The notes beneath the pieces were generated by a model, which made no database searches, was not told the origin of the DNA, and was given only the letters and a program-made list of their open reading frames with translations. From Hydrogenophaga pseudoflava NBRC 102511 (GTDB lineage Bacteria > Pseudomonadota > Gammaproteobacteria > Burkholderiales > Burkholderiaceae_C): a stretch of DNA of 64,000 nucleotides. This document shows, piece after piece, positions 27,612 through 38,200 of the stretch. Each line of letters opens with the position of its first letter. The first letter of the stretch is position 1. The stretch spans positions 186,001 to 250,000 of the forward strand of contig NZ_BCWQ01000005.1 in NCBI RefSeq assembly GCF_001592285.1, in the 5' to 3' direction. The translations under genes and the position numbers were made by a program.

Positions 27612-27938
27612 TCAAACGCCCCAGACGATCTCCACCTCGGCCTTGGCGCAGCGCTGGAGCATCTCGATGAACGGCGCACTGCGCATGCGCAGGCTGACCG
27701 CCTCGAACTGCGGCTCTGGCTCACCCTTGGCCAGCGCCTCTTCCTTCATCTGCTGCTGCGCCGCCTCTTCGGCCTGCACCGCGGCGCGCAGGGCGGCGAT
27801 GGCGCCAGGCATTTCCTCGGGCCGGATGATGCCGGAGGACGAAGCATCCTTGCCCAGGATGTCCAGGATGTGCTTGCCGCTGGGCGCCAGCATCACCAGA
27901 TCGCCGGTTTCGCGGGACTTGAATCGGTACAGGGACAT
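27612..27938 (-). CDS. DUF1840 family protein
   Basis: This 108-residue protein has MSLYRFKSRETGDLVMLAP, KHILDILGKD and IIRPEEMPGAIAALRAAV, all typical of DUF1840, a small family spread through beta-proteobacteria with no known function. It has a strong ribosome site (ggagga) before the ATG at 27938. It is convergent with the Bug receptor gene and divergent from the aromatic CoA operon. The predicted protein is soluble and helical, with an Ala/Glu/Gln-rich middle. Confidence 0.85.
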   Translation of the reverse strand: MSLYRFKSRETGDLVMLAPSGKHILDILGKDASSSGIIRPEEMPGAIAALRAAVQAEEAAQQQMKEEALAKGEPEPQFEAVSLRMRSAPFIEMLQRCAKAEVEIVWGV

Positions 27939-28039
27939 TCGGGACTCCTCCACTGAGAACACTGCACAGCATTCTTGCACCGTTCGGCGGGAAGCCCGTC
28001 CGCCCCTTCCCCCCTGCGGGTTAACCCGGTTGTTCGCAT

Positions 28040-28059
28040 TTAGTTCAAGCCTAAACTAA
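28040..28059. promoter_or_regulatory. Candidate MarR operator before the aryl-CoA operon
   Basis: An inverted repeat ttagtt-N8-aactaa ends 6 bases before the ATG of the first gene, in an otherwise short gap of 127 bases. Position and symmetry suit a repressor that blocks RNA polymerase. The MarR protein encoded second in the operon is the likely binder (inferred). Confidence 0.55.
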
Positions 28060-28065
28060 TCAGGC

Positions 28066-30447
28066 ATGAACACACCCACTCCAGCGCTGAGGCGCATCCT
28101 GTGCATCGGTGGCGGTCCGGCGGGCCTCTATTTCGGCCTGCTCATGAAGCGGCGCTTCCCGGCGCTGGAGGTGACCGTGGTCGAGCGCAACCGGCCCTAC
28201 GACACCTTCGGCTGGGGCGTCGTGTTCTCCGACCAGACCCTGGTCAACCTGCGCCGGGCCGACCCCGAGACCGCGCAGGCCATGCAGGACGCCTTCAACC
28301 ACTGGGACGACATCGAGGTGTTCTACAAGGGCGCCAGCGTGCGCTCCGGTGGCCACGGCTTCATCGGCATCGGCCGCAAGCGCCTGCTCAACATCCTGCA
28401 GGAACGCTGCGAGGCCCTGGGCGTGAAGCTGGTGTTCGAGACCGATGTCACAGACGACCAGGCGCTCGCGCAACAGTACGGCGCCGACCTGGTGATCGCC
28501 AGCGACGGCCTGAACAGCCGCATCCGCACGCGCTACGAAAGCACCTTCCAGCCCGACATCGACACCCGGCTGTGCCGCTTCGTCTGGCTGGGCACGAAGA
28601 AGACCTTCGACGCCTTCACCTTCGCCTTCGAACAGACCGAACACGGCTGGTTCCAGGCACACGCCTACAAGTTCGACGACGAGACCTCGACCTTCATCGT
28701 CGAAACGCCGGAGCACGTGTGGAAGGCGCACGGCATCGAGGACATGAGCCAGGAAGACGGCGTCGCGTTCTGCGAGAAGCTGTTCGCGAAATACCTGGAC
28801 GGCAACGCCCTGATCAGCAACGCCAAGCACCTGCGCGGCTCGGCCAACTGGATCCGCTTCCCGCGCGTGATCTGCAACACCTGGGTCCACCACCAAGACA
28901 TTGCGGGCAAACAGACCCCCATCGTGCTGATGGGCGACGCCGCGCACACCGCGCACTTCTCCATCGGCAGCGGCACCAAGCTGGCGCTGGAAGACGCGAT
29001 CGACCTGGCCGACGAGTTCACAGACAACGCCGGCGCCGACATGGCCACCGTGCTGCAGGGCTACGAGGCCCGACGCAGCGTCGAGGTGCTCAAGATCCAG
29101 AACGCCGCACGCAACTCCACCGAGTGGTTCGAACATGTGGACCGCTACACCGGCATGGAGATCCAGCAGTTCGCCTACTCGCTGCTCACGCGCAGCCAGC
29201 GCATCAGCCACGAGAACCTGCGCCTGCGCGACGCGAAGTGGCTCGAAGGCTACGAAGACTGGTTGCAGTCCCGCGCCGGCGGCCGCAGCGCCGGTGGCAA
29301 GCCCACTCCGCCCATGCTGCTGCCGCTCAAAGTGCGCGGCGTTGAACTCAAGAACCGCATCGTCGTCTCCCCGATGGCGCAGTACAAGGCGCAGGACGGC
29401 GTGGTCGGCGACTGGCACCTGATGCACCTGGGCGCGCGCGCCGTGGGCGGCGCTGCGCTGGTGATGGTCGAGATGACCAGCCCGACGCCGGAGGGCCGCA
29501 TCACCCCCGGCTGCCCCGGCCTGTGGAACGACGCGCAGCAGGCCGCGCTGGCCCGCATCGTGGACTTTGCGCGCCAGAACGGTGGCGCCAGGATGGGTCT
29601 GCAGCTCGGTCACAGCGGCCCCAAAGGCTCGACACAGCTCGGCTGGGAGGCGATGGACGAGCCACTGGCCACGGGCAACTGGCCGCTGCTGTCGGCCAGC
29701 GCCCTGCCCTATGGTCAGCAGAACCAGGTCCCCAAGGCCATGACCCGCGCCGACATGGACGCGATGACCGCAGCCTTCGTCGAGTCCACACAACGCGCCG
29801 CAGCGGCCGGCTTCGACTGGCTGGAGCTGCACTGCGCGCACGGCTACCTGCTCTCGGCCTTCATCTGCCCGCTGACCAACCAGCGCAGCGACGGGTACGG
29901 CGGTTCACTGGAGAACCGCTGCCGCTACCCGCTCGAAGTTTTTGCGGCGATGCGCGCCGCCTGGCCCGCCGACAAACCCATGAGCGTGCGCATCTCGGCG
30001 CACGACTGGGCACCCGGCGGCAACACACCCGACGACGCGGTCGCCATCGCGCGACTGTTCAAGGCCGCCGGCTGCGACGTGATCGACGTGTCCTCGGGCC
30101 AGACCACGCGGCAGGCCAAGCCGGTCTACGGCCGCATGTACCAGACACCGTTTGCCGACCGCATCCGCAACGAGGTCAACATCCTCACCATGGCCGTCGG
30201 AGCGATCAGCGAGGCCGACCACGCCAACAGCATCATCGGCGCCGGACGCGCCGACCTCTGCGCCGTGGCCCGCCCGCACCTGGCCGACCCGGCCTGGACG
30301 CTGCACGAAGCGGCGAAGCTGCAGACCCGCGCCATCGACTGGCCCTTGCCCTACCTGAGCGGCCGCGACCAGCTCTACCGCGAAGTCGCGCGCCAGCAGG
30401 CCCTTCAGGGCGCGGTCGTGACACAAGACCCGGCCGAAACCTCATGA
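28066..30447 (+). CDS. Bifunctional aryl-CoA monooxygenase/reductase (2-aminobenzoyl-CoA or salicylyl-CoA type)
   Basis: This 793-residue fusion has two parts. The N-terminal ~400 residues are a class A FAD monooxygenase: [16 protein letters not shown] at the start and [17 protein letters not shown] near 290. From ~415 on is an old-yellow-enzyme FMN domain: [36 protein letters not shown] and [11 protein letters not shown]. This architecture is that of 2-aminobenzoyl-CoA monooxygenase/reductase and of salicylyl-CoA 5-hydroxylase, which hydroxylate the ring of an aryl-CoA and, in the former, reduce it. Four catabolic genes follow with ATGA or short spacing. I favour the aminobenzoyl substrate because a RidA gene ends the operon. 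Confidence 0.82.
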   Translation: MNTPTPALRRILCIGGGPAGLYFGLLMKRRFPALEVTVVERNRPYDTFGWGVVFSDQTLVNLRRADPETAQAMQDAFNHWDDIEVFYKGASVRSGGHGFIGIGRKRLLNILQERCEALGVKLVFETDVTDDQALAQQYGADLVIASDGLNSRIRTRYESTFQPDIDTRLCRFVWLGTKKTFDAFTFAFEQTEHGWFQAHAYKFDDETSTFIVETPEHVWKAHGIEDMSQEDGVAFCEKLFAKYLDGNALISNAKHLRGSANWIRFPRVICNTWVHHQDIAGKQTPIVLMGDAAHTAHFSIGSGTKLALEDAIDLADEFTDNAGADMATVLQGYEARRSVEVLKIQNAARNSTEWFEHVDRYTGMEIQQFAYSLLTRSQRISHENLRLRDAKWLEGYEDWLQSRAGGRSAGGKPTPPMLLPLKVRGVELKNRIVVSPMAQYKAQDGVVGDWHLMHLGARAVGGAALVMVEMTSPTPEGRITPGCPGLWNDAQQAALARIVDFARQNGGARMGLQLGHSGPKGSTQLGWEAMDEPLATGNWPLLSASALPYGQQNQVPKAMTRADMDAMTAAFVESTQRAAAAGFDWLELHCAHGYLLSAFICPLTNQRSDGYGGSLENRCRYPLEVFAAMRAAWPADKPMSVRISAHDWAPGGNTPDDAVAIARLFKAAGCDVIDVSSGQTTRQAKPVYGRMYQTPFADRIRNEVNILTMAVGAISEADHANSIIGAGRADLCAVARPHLADPAWTLHEAAKLQTRAIDWPLPYLSGRDQLYREVARQQALQGAVVTQDPAETS

Positions 30448-30926
30448 CCACCATCGACACCCTCGACCTCGAAGCCCGCGCCCACAGCGAACACGCGCAG
30501 GAGCTGCGCCTGTGGCTGCGCCTGCTGGCCTGCTCGCAGCTGATCGAAAAGCGCGTGCGCACCGGCCTGCGCGAGCAGTTCGACACCACGCTGCCGCGCT
30601 TCGACCTCATGGCCCAGCTCGAACGCCACCCCGAGGGCCTGAAGATGAAGGAGCTGTCGCAGCGCCTCATGGTCACCGGCGGCAACGTCACCGGCATCAC
30701 CGACCAGCTGGTGGCCGAAGGGCTGGTGGAGCGCGCGGGCGTCGAGGGCGACCGCCGCGCCTTTCTCGTGCGCCTCACGCCCGAAGGCCGCAACGCCTTC
30801 GAACGCATGGCGGTGCAGCACGAGCAATGGATCGTGCAGGCCTTCGAAGGCCTGAGCCCCAAGGACCTGGACCATCTCCACAAGCTGCTCGGCAAGGTGA
30901 AGCAGCACCAACTGGACCTCGAATGA
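30444..30926 (+). CDS. MarR family transcriptional regulator within the aryl-CoA operon
   Basis: This 160-residue winged-helix protein has [39 protein letters not shown] and the wing [15 protein letters not shown]. It overlaps its upstream gene and its downstream gene by ATGA, so its level tracks the enzymes. MarR proteins in CoA-dependent aromatic pathways often sense the CoA thioester. Its probable site is the inverted repeat before the first gene. Confidence 0.88.
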   Translation: MTTIDTLDLEARAHSEHAQELRLWLRLLACSQLIEKRVRTGLREQFDTTLPRFDLMAQLERHPEGLKMKELSQRLMVTGGNVTGITDQLVAEGLVERAGVEGDRRAFLVRLTPEGRNAFERMAVQHEQWIVQAFEGLSPKDLDHLHKLLGKVKQHQLDLE

Positions 30927-31777
30927 AACACCCCATCCCCGACCACAACCCCATGCGCGGCCAGTTCCGCGCCGTCGCCACCGAGCAGCCCAGCCACTTC
31001 GCGCTCAGCGTGGCCAACGGCGTGGCCACCGTCACGCTCAACCGGCCCGAGCGCAAGAACCCGCTGACCTTCGACTCCTACGCCGAGCTGCGCGACTGGT
31101 TCCTGGGCCTGCAGCGCGCCACCGACATCAAGGCGGTGGTGGTCACTGGCGCGGGTGGCAACTTCTGCTCCGGCGGCGACGTGCACGAGATCATCGGCCC
31201 GCTCACCAAGATGACCATGCCCGAGCTGCTGGCCTTCACCCGCATGACGGGCGCGCTGGTCAGCGCCATGCGCGCCTGCCCGCAGCCCATCGTGGCCGCG
31301 CTGGATGGTGTCTGTGCCGGCGCCGGCGCGATGATGGCGCTGGCCTCCGACCTGCGCCTCGGCACGCCCGCCGCCACGGTGGCCTTCCTGTTCACCCGCG
31401 TCGGCCTGGCCGGCGCCGACATGGGCGCCTGCGCCCTGCTGCCGCGCATGATCGGCCAGGGCCGCGCGAGCGAACTGCTGTTCACCGGCCGAGCCATGAG
31501 CGCGCAAGAAGGCCACGCCTGGGGCTTCTTCAACGCGCTGCACGAAAGCGAAGTCCTGCTGCCGGCTGCGCACAAGCTGGCGTCGCAGCTGGCGCAAGGC
31601 CCGACCTTCGCCCACGGCATGACCAAGACCATGCTGCACCAGGAATGGGCCATGACGCTGGACCAGGCCATCGAGGCCGAAGCGCAGGCCCAGGCCATCT
31701 GCATGCAGACGCAGGACTTCCGCCGGGCGTACGAAGCGTTCGCAGCGAAACAAAGACCCGTCTTTGAAGGGGACTGA
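30923..31777 (+). CDS. Enoyl-CoA hydratase/isomerase family protein
   Basis: This 284-residue crotonase-fold enzyme has [20 protein letters not shown], the first oxyanion residue region [16 protein letters not shown] near residue 75, and the second [20 protein letters not shown]. Downstream [16 protein letters not shown] is the acid/base loop region. It probably hydrates or opens the ring of the partly reduced aryl-CoA intermediate. Its start overlaps the marR stop by ATGA. Confidence 0.88.
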   Translation: MKHPIPDHNPMRGQFRAVATEQPSHFALSVANGVATVTLNRPERKNPLTFDSYAELRDWFLGLQRATDIKAVVVTGAGGNFCSGGDVHEIIGPLTKMTMPELLAFTRMTGALVSAMRACPQPIVAALDGVCAGAGAMMALASDLRLGTPAATVAFLFTRVGLAGADMGACALLPRMIGQGRASELLFTGRAMSAQEGHAWGFFNALHESEVLLPAAHKLASQLAQGPTFAHGMTKTMLHQEWAMTLDQAIEAEAQAQAICMQTQDFRRAYEAFAAKQRPVFEGD

Positions 31778-31778
31778 A

Positions 31779-32984
31779 ATGGTCGCCTTCGAACACCCCC
31801 ATCCGCACGGCGCGCTGGCCCCCACCGCGCACCTGGAGCTGCCCTTCTTCGAGGATGCGCACCGGGCGCTGGCCAACGGCCTGGTGGCCTGGGCGCGCGA
31901 ACAGCGCGTCGATGAAACCGACGACCGCGCCGCCTGCAAGGACTGGGTGCGGCGCCTGGGCGCGGCAGGCTGGCTGCGCTACTGCGTGCCCGAAGCGCAT
32001 GGCGGCGCCCTGCCCGCGCTCGATTCGCGCGCGCTGGTCATCCTGCGCGAGACGCTCGCGTTCCACTCGCCACTGGCCGACTTTGCATTCGCCATGCAAG
32101 GGCTGGGCAGCGGCGCCATCACGCTGGCCGGCACGCCCGCACAGAAGGCCGCCTACCTGCCCGCCGTCGCCGCAGGCGAGAAGATCGCCGCCTTCGCCCT
32201 GAGCGAGCCCGAGGCCGGCTCCGACGTGGCCGCCATGGCGCTGCGTGCCACGCCTTCTGCCACCGGCTGGGAATTGAACGGCCAGAAGACCTGGATCAGC
32301 AACGGTGGCATGGCCGACTTTTATGTCACCTTCGCCAAGACAGAGCCCGATGCCGGCGCGCGCGGCATCAGCGCCTTCATCGTCGACGCCGACACTGCGG
32401 GCCTGGACAGCAGCGCCCACATCCAGGTGATGGCACCGCACCCGCTGGCCACGCTCACCTTCAGTGGCTGCACCGTTGCGCAGGAAGCGTTGCTGGGCAA
32501 CGCCAACGGAGGTTTCAAGCTCGCCATGCAGACGCTCGACATCTTCCGCGCCTCAGTTGCCGCTGCTGCCCTGGGCATGGCGCGCCGCGCCTTCGCCGAA
32601 GCGGTGGCGCACGCCAAGCAACGCAAGATGTTCGGCCAGACCCTGGGGGACTTCCAGCTCACGCAGGCACGGCTGGGCGAGATGGGCGCGCTCATCGACG
32701 CTGCCGCGATGCTCACCTATCGCGCCGCCTGGCTGCGCGACCGCAGCTCCTCCTGCGGCGCCGGCACACCGGCTTACACCGCGGCGGCGGCGGCGGCCAA
32801 GCTCACGGCCACCGAGAACGCGCAGAAGGTCATCGACATGGCATTGCAGATGTTCGGCGGCCGCGGCGTGCAGGTGGGCACCGTGGTGGAACACCTGTAC
32901 CGCGACATCCGCTCGCTGCGCATCTACGAGGGTGCGAGCGAAGTGCAACTGCTCATCCTCGGCAAACACGCCCTGAAGGCCTGA
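31779..32984 (+). CDS. Acyl-CoA dehydrogenase family protein
   Basis: This 401-residue flavoenzyme has [19 protein letters not shown] (FAD and substrate loop), [18 protein letters not shown], and C-terminal [20 protein letters not shown] followed by [17 protein letters not shown]. The glutamate of YEGASEVQ is the usual catalytic-base position in many members. It starts at the ATG at 31779 with gaagggga before it and lies 1 base after the hydratase stop. It probably performs a beta-oxidation-like step on the ring or ring-opened CoA ester. Confidence 0.88.
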   Translation: MVAFEHPHPHGALAPTAHLELPFFEDAHRALANGLVAWAREQRVDETDDRAACKDWVRRLGAAGWLRYCVPEAHGGALPALDSRALVILRETLAFHSPLADFAFAMQGLGSGAITLAGTPAQKAAYLPAVAAGEKIAAFALSEPEAGSDVAAMALRATPSATGWELNGQKTWISNGGMADFYVTFAKTEPDAGARGISAFIVDADTAGLDSSAHIQVMAPHPLATLTFSGCTVAQEALLGNANGGFKLAMQTLDIFRASVAAAALGMARRAFAEAVAHAKQRKMFGQTLGDFQLTQARLGEMGALIDAAAMLTYRAAWLRDRSSSCGAGTPAYTAAAAAAKLTATENAQKVIDMALQMFGGRGVQVGTVVEHLYRDIRSLRIYEGASEVQLLILGKHALKA

Positions 32985-32997
32985 ACCGGAGACCCGC

Positions 32998-34656
32998 ATG
33001 GCCCAACACCCTTCCGCCCAGACCGACCGGTTCGTGCACGACCGCCTGCCACCACCGGACCATTGGCCCGAGTTGCGCTACGACCTGCCAGAACTGCAGG
33101 CGCTGCCCCAACAGCTCAACGTGGTGCAGGCGCTGTTCGACCGCGCCTTCGCCGCCGGCCACGCGGACCGACCGCTGTTCCGCAGCGACGAACGCACCCT
33201 GAGCTACGCCCAGGCCCGTGCCGAGGTGAACCGGTTCGCCAACGTGCTCGCCGGCCTGGGCCTGCAGCCGGGCAACCGCGTGCTGCTGCGCGGCGGCAAC
33301 TCCATCGCCATGGCGCTGGCCTGGCTGGCCGTGGTGCAGAGCGGCCTGATCGCGGTGGCCACCATGCCGCTGCTGCGCGCCACCGAGCTCAAGAGCATCA
33401 TCGACAAGGCCCAACCATCGGCCGCGCTGTGCGACGTGAAGCTGCAGGACGAGCTCAAGGCTGCGCTGGCGCAAGGCCCGGACACGGCCACCATGCCGCT
33501 GTGTCTGTTCAATACCGGCGACGCCGCGGTGGTGCTGGACCATTCTCTTGAAGCGCTGGCCCGCCACGCCAGCGACCAGGCCGCGCCCTGCCCCACCAGC
33601 GCCGACGACATCGCGCTGCTGGCCTTCACCTCTGGCACCACCGGCAGCCCGAAAGCGGCGGTGCACACCCACCGCGACGTGCTGGCCGCCTGCGAAACCT
33701 GGCCGCGCCATGTGCTGCGCGCCACCCCCGACGACATCGTCATCGGCTCGCCGCCACTGGCTTTCACCTTTGGTCTGGGCGGCCTGCTGGTGTTCCCCAT
33801 GTGGGCCGGCGCCTCGGTGTACTTCCCGAGCATCCCGTACACCCCCGAGGCCATGGTGAAGCTGATCGGCCAGGTCGGCGCCACCATCTGCTATACCGCG
33901 CCTACTTTCTATCGGCAGATGGCGGCGTTCGCGAAGCAGCACGGCATTGGCCGATTGCGTCTCAGCGTCAGCGCCGGCGAGGGCCTGCCCGACGCGACAC
34001 GCCAGCTGTGGAAGGAGGCGAGTGGGCTGGAGATGCTGGACGGCATCGGCGCCACCGAGATGTTCCACATCTTCATCTCGGCCGCGCCTGAGGATGTGAA
34101 GCGGGGCGCCATCGGGCGTGTGGTGCCGGGCTACGAAGCCAAGATCGTCGACGAACAGGGCAACGACCTGCCACGCGGCCAGGTCGGCCGGCTGGCCATC
34201 AAAGGGCCGACGGGCTGCAAGTACCTGGACGACGCCCGCCAGGCGAACTACGTGGAAGGCGGCTGGAATTTCCCCGGCGACGCCTTCCTGCAGGACGAAG
34301 ATGGGTATTTCATCTACCAGGCGCGCACCGACGACATGATCATCACCGCCGGCTACAACGTGGCTGGGCCCGAGGTAGAGGCCGCGCTGCTGCAGCACCC
34401 GGCGGTGGCCGAATGCGGCGTGGTCGGCAAGGCCGACGATGAGCGCGGCATGATCATCCTCGCCTACGTGGTGCTCAAGCCCGGTCAGGCGGCCGACGCC
34501 GACCAGGTGAAGACCCTGCAGGATCACGTCAAGCACACGCTGGCGCCCTACAAATACCCGCGCGAGGTGCGCTTCGTCAGTTCGTTGCCTCGCACCGAAA
34601 CCGGCAAGCTGCAGCGCTTCGCGCTGCGCAAGATGGCCTCCGAGGCCGTGACCTGA
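32998..34656 (+). CDS. 2-aminobenzoate/benzoate-CoA ligase family protein
   Basis: This 552-residue ANL ligase has LLAFTSGTTGSPKAAVHTH near residue 205, SPPLAFTFGLGGLLVFPM, GIGATEMFHIFISA near 350, DDMIITAGYNVAGPEVE and PRTETGKLQRFALR with the catalytic Lys. The ATEMFHIF stretch is shared with benzoate-, 4-hydroxybenzoate- and 2-aminobenzoate-CoA ligases. It would supply the CoA ester to the monooxygenase/reductase. Ribosome site ggaga is 8 bases before the ATG. Confidence 0.85.
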   Translation: MAQHPSAQTDRFVHDRLPPPDHWPELRYDLPELQALPQQLNVVQALFDRAFAAGHADRPLFRSDERTLSYAQARAEVNRFANVLAGLGLQPGNRVLLRGGNSIAMALAWLAVVQSGLIAVATMPLLRATELKSIIDKAQPSAALCDVKLQDELKAALAQGPDTATMPLCLFNTGDAAVVLDHSLEALARHASDQAAPCPTSADDIALLAFTSGTTGSPKAAVHTHRDVLAACETWPRHVLRATPDDIVIGSPPLAFTFGLGGLLVFPMWAGASVYFPSIPYTPEAMVKLIGQVGATICYTAPTFYRQMAAFAKQHGIGRLRLSVSAGEGLPDATRQLWKEASGLEMLDGIGATEMFHIFISAAPEDVKRGAIGRVVPGYEAKIVDEQGNDLPRGQVGRLAIKGPTGCKYLDDARQANYVEGGWNFPGDAFLQDEDGYFIYQARTDDMIITAGYNVAGPEVEAALLQHPAVAECGVVGKADDERGMIILAYVVLKPGQAADADQVKTLQDHVKHTLAPYKYPREVRFVSSLPRTETGKLQRFALRKMASEAVT

Positions 34657-34678
34657 ACTTCAAGAAAGACCCGTCCCC

Positions 34679-35071
34679 ATGCAATTCCTGCAACCGCCCG
34701 GCTGGGCCATCCCCAAGGGCTACGCGAACGGCGTGGCCACCCGAGGCACCCTCGTCTTCGTTGGAGGCCAGATCGGCTGGAACGGTGAACAGCAGTTCGA
34801 AAGCGACGACTTCATCGACCAGACCAGGCAGGCCCTGCAGAACGTTCACGCGGTGCTGTCCTGTGCAGGCGCCGGCCCCGAGCACATGGTTCGTATGACC
34901 TGGTACATCACCGACCGCGACGAGTACAACAGCCGCCTGCGCGAGTTGGGGACCGCATACCGCGAAGTGATGGGCAAGTGCTTCCCGGCCATGACCTGCG
35001 TGGAGGTCAGTCGGCTGGTGGAAGCGCGTGCCAGGGTCGAGATCGAGGTCACTGCGGTGGTGCCGGACTAA
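34679..35071 (+). CDS. RidA family enamine/imine deaminase-like protein
   Basis: This 130-residue RidA/YjgF/Rid protein has LVFVGGQIGWNGEQQF, NVHAVLSCAGAGPEHMVRMT and C-terminal VEARARVEIEVTAVV, where the Arg of ARVEIE is in the position that binds the carboxylate in active RidA. RidA hydrolyses reactive enamines and imines to ketones and ammonia. As the last gene of an aminobenzoyl-CoA-type operon, it could release the ring nitrogen after reduction, which is an inference worth testing. A terminator follows. Confidence 0.88.
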   Translation: MQFLQPPGWAIPKGYANGVATRGTLVFVGGQIGWNGEQQFESDDFIDQTRQALQNVHAVLSCAGAGPEHMVRMTWYITDRDEYNSRLRELGTAYREVMGKCFPAMTCVEVSRLVEARARVEIEVTAVVPD

Positions 35072-35098
35072 ACCAGGAACCGCAAAAGAGCCACGAAC

Positions 35099-35125
35099 AA
35101 AAAAGCCCGCAACTGCGGGCTTTTT
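35099..35125 (+). terminator. Rho-independent terminator of the aryl-CoA operon
   Basis: A 7-base stem (35104-35110 with 35115-35121) encloses a 4-base loop. It is preceded by A-rich sequence and followed by a T-run to 35125. It lies 28 bases after the RidA gene. Confidence 0.88.
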
Positions 35126-35149
35126 GAGGAACTCTGGTTAGTTCCGGAT

Positions 35150-35184
35150 TGGTTGCGGAGGCAAGATGGTTATGAGGCTACGCC
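35150..35184 (-). pseudogene. Possible remnant of an initiator tRNA-Met gene
   Basis: Read on the minus strand, this stretch contains gcctcataacc, like the anticodon loop of tRNA-fMet with anticodon CAT. Five bases later comes gcctccgcaacca, like its 3' end including CCA. Roughly 20 bases expected between them (variable loop and T arm) are missing, and no 5' half is evident, so it cannot be functional. It sits next to a giant tyrosine recombinase gene, and tRNA 3' ends are favoured attachment sites. Chance similarity is possible over so short a length. Confidence 0.3.
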
Positions 35185-35220
35185 TTTTACAGACATGTAA
35201 TACGTTCTAGATCGGCGTAG
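35178..35220. repeat. Inverted repeat ctacgcc/ggcgtag upstream of the giant recombinase
   Basis: ctacgcc at 35178-35184 is matched by ggcgtag at 35214-35220. Between them lies ttac-N6-gtaa (35187-35200). The region is AT-rich and lies 75 bases before the recombinase ATG. It could be a recombinase binding site or a promoter operator; neither is shown. Confidence 0.35.
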
Positions 35221-35294
35221 AAAAGCATAAATCTTTGAATTCAGGTGATTTTTGGGGCTAGACTGACTGTCAAGCGAGGCAGCGTGAGCACCAA

Positions 35295-38200
35295 ATGAAA
35301 CCGTTCGAAGTCACCGAGATCGACACCACTCGATCAAACAGCCCCCGCGATTCTTCAGCGGATGGGACCTTTGGGCTTTCTCAAACGCTGTCACAGTTGG
35401 CGACGTGGGCGATTCGACATGACGTGATCAGCCCACTCCTGCAGGTCCTCGAAGCCAGCGACTGCGGGGATACACACGCTGTCTACGCAGGCACCGTTCT
35501 TTCTTACTTGCGACATCCCGGTGTCTTCACCTGCCTGCAAGACTGGACGGCAGAGCGCCCATTCATATATGACATCAAGCGGCTGGTCGACGCCTGCTCC
35601 GTCTCCCCCGAGGTCTTCAGGCGGTTCCCGCCAATGCCACGCGAACAGGCCGCCTCACGCCAGCTGATTGGCCGACTTTCCAAGGTACCTGTGGTTGCAC
35701 TAGTAGCCAGACCTGTCGACTCCACACTGAAGGACCAAGGTGCCTGGCTTGAAATCATCCGTGCCTGGTGCTTCGTCCAGCACCTCGATGCTGTGTACGC
35801 GGGCAGGACCGTGGACAAGTACCTCGCCATGGTCACCGACAAAATCCGCCTGGCAGTGGACCGTGGAGTTGACTGGCAGGAATTCGTCTATCGGCTCGAG
35901 GGTCCAAAAGACACATTTCATGGGCTGACTCAGCACCTAGCCGTCAAATCCGTCAGCCTTTTGGAAAGCCGGGAAGAAAAGACCGGCATGTCGCCCATTC
36001 AACGTGAATTTCTGGGCCACCTCAGAGATCTCTGCACAAAAAGAAGCGCCACGGATACGGAAACCTCGCCTGGAGGAAGACTGGGCTTGTTCCAGCGATA
36101 CCTTCGGGATGCCACCCGTGGAGGGCTCTTGTCTCGTTCGTGGGAGCCAGACCGGGCCTCCTCGGATATCGATAGTGAGTCAAGGGATGTCAGCCAACCG
36201 CTGGGCGTGGTGAACTTTGATCCGGTGGGTGATGAATCGATCATCACCGTGATCGAGGTTGATGACATTGACCCGCCGCCTGTTCAGTCCAGAAAATCCC
36301 GCGGTGTGCTTCTGGCCAGTGTCGAGGATCAGCAGTTCTTGCGCTACGCCTGGAATCGCCCCAGTCCGCCAGAGAGGGCCGCACTCGAACGGTGGATCGA
36401 GTCCGAATGGACTGGGTCGGATCATCCAGATCGTGGTATTGCGCTCGCCTGCTGGCTGGCCATCAATACCGGGCACTCGCTGCGTACTGTCCTGACACTC
36501 GAGATCTCTCCTGACCTCAAGGATGACTGGTCACTTAGTCCAGCGGACTGGTCGCTCATGCGCCGACCGCCCAAGCGATACAACTCATGGAGTGCCACTG
36601 CCAACCATCAGCGGTGGCTACGCCATCGCGCCGACGTTATTCAGATCCACCCGCCCCAGCCCGCCAGGGAAATTCTTGCGAGCCTCGCGGAAAGGGTCCA
36701 AGGTCAGATCGAGACGCTTGCTGACCTTCTACCCGACGCCGAACGGATCGAAGGCCGCTTCAAGGAGATCTGCAAAGCAAAACCTGGCCTGGAGCGTTTG
36801 CTCAGCGGGATGCTCAAGCACCAACTGGTCCAGCGCGCATTCGATCAGTCGAAGGACGCGACCTTGGCACAGTTGCTGGCCAGCCATCCGCGCTCAGGAC
36901 TGCCGGGCAGCTGTGCCTACGCAGCCTTCAGTGCCGTAGAAGTCAAACGCACTCTACAGGGTTCGGTGCGAGTGAATGCCGCCGGTGACAGCGATCAACC
37001 TGCCGAAGAGAGCAACGCGGCAGGCACTGAGCTTGACCCAATCGACCAACTGCTGTGCGGCGCATTCCGTTCAGCGTGGAACAAGGTCCAGAACTGCGAG
37101 GGAGATCCGGTCAAATGGATCGAACACCACAACACACTTGTCAGCTACTGCATTGCTGCGCTTCTATCAGCCACCGGGGCGAGGCCCGTATCCTCACCCT
37201 TCGAGTCACTACGACAATTTGACTTCGACCTGAATCTGATTTTCGTGGATGACAAGCACACGAATGCTCAGCATCAAGGCAGAGTGATTTCGCTGGTAGC
37301 CGCTGCTTCCAACCTCGTCAAGAACATCTACCTGCCCCACCTCCATCGCCTGGCCGACATCATTGAACGCCAGCACCCCACACTGTCCAAGCGTATCCGA
37401 CAGCTGTCACAGAGCGATACGCGACAGGAGATGCCTCTGTTCTTTTTCCTTGCTAGCGTGCCTGCGCTGGCATGGGTAGAGGTATCAGAAACGTCGCTGA
37501 ACGCTACCGAGGTGTTCGATTGGCCCTTGCCCTGGAACATGATGCGCCATCGGTTGTCCACTCGGCTGCGACGCCTCGGGGCACCCCAGGAGATTGTGGA
37601 CGGCATCCTCGGTCACAGCGAGCAGGGCACCGCTTCCTACGGCTTTTTCTCATCTCGCCACTTCGGAGAAGACGTTCAGAAGGTCAGGCCGCTCCTGGAT
37701 TCGCTCTACGGAGAGCTTGGCATCGAGATGCCGAAACAGCCGACATGGCGAATCGAACTGGCCGACCCCGTGGTGGTCGAGATCAACAAAGAGACATCCG
37801 AGAGATCCAGCAGCTACGGATCCCAAGGCCGTCGAGAACGACGTCAGCACGACCATGCGCAAGTCCGACGCGCCGCCATCTTTGAGATCGAAGAATTCGT
37901 CAATACGAAACCTCTGGATGCCATCAGCAGAAGCGACTGGGATCTGCTTTCCCAGTCGCTTCTGGTTCAGCGCAACGGCATGCCCCATCCCCAGGGAAGC
38001 CTGCGCTATCAGACCCTCCTCGACTGGATCCATGAGCGGTGGAGCGATCAGGCATCCCGTCCGAACCTGAAAAGACGCTACCTGCCGGTTCTCGAAGAGC
38101 CATCGCCATTTAACGAACTCAGCATTCGTGCGACCTTGATCGCTGACCGCGTCCGCCAGGCACTTGAGTCGCTCAAGGATGTCCACATCAGTCGGCTTTC

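Noticed and set aside
35150..35184. A functional tRNA-Met gene
   Set aside because: The region between the anticodon-like and 3'-end-like parts is too short to form the T arm and variable loop, and there is no 5' half; kept only as a possible relic.
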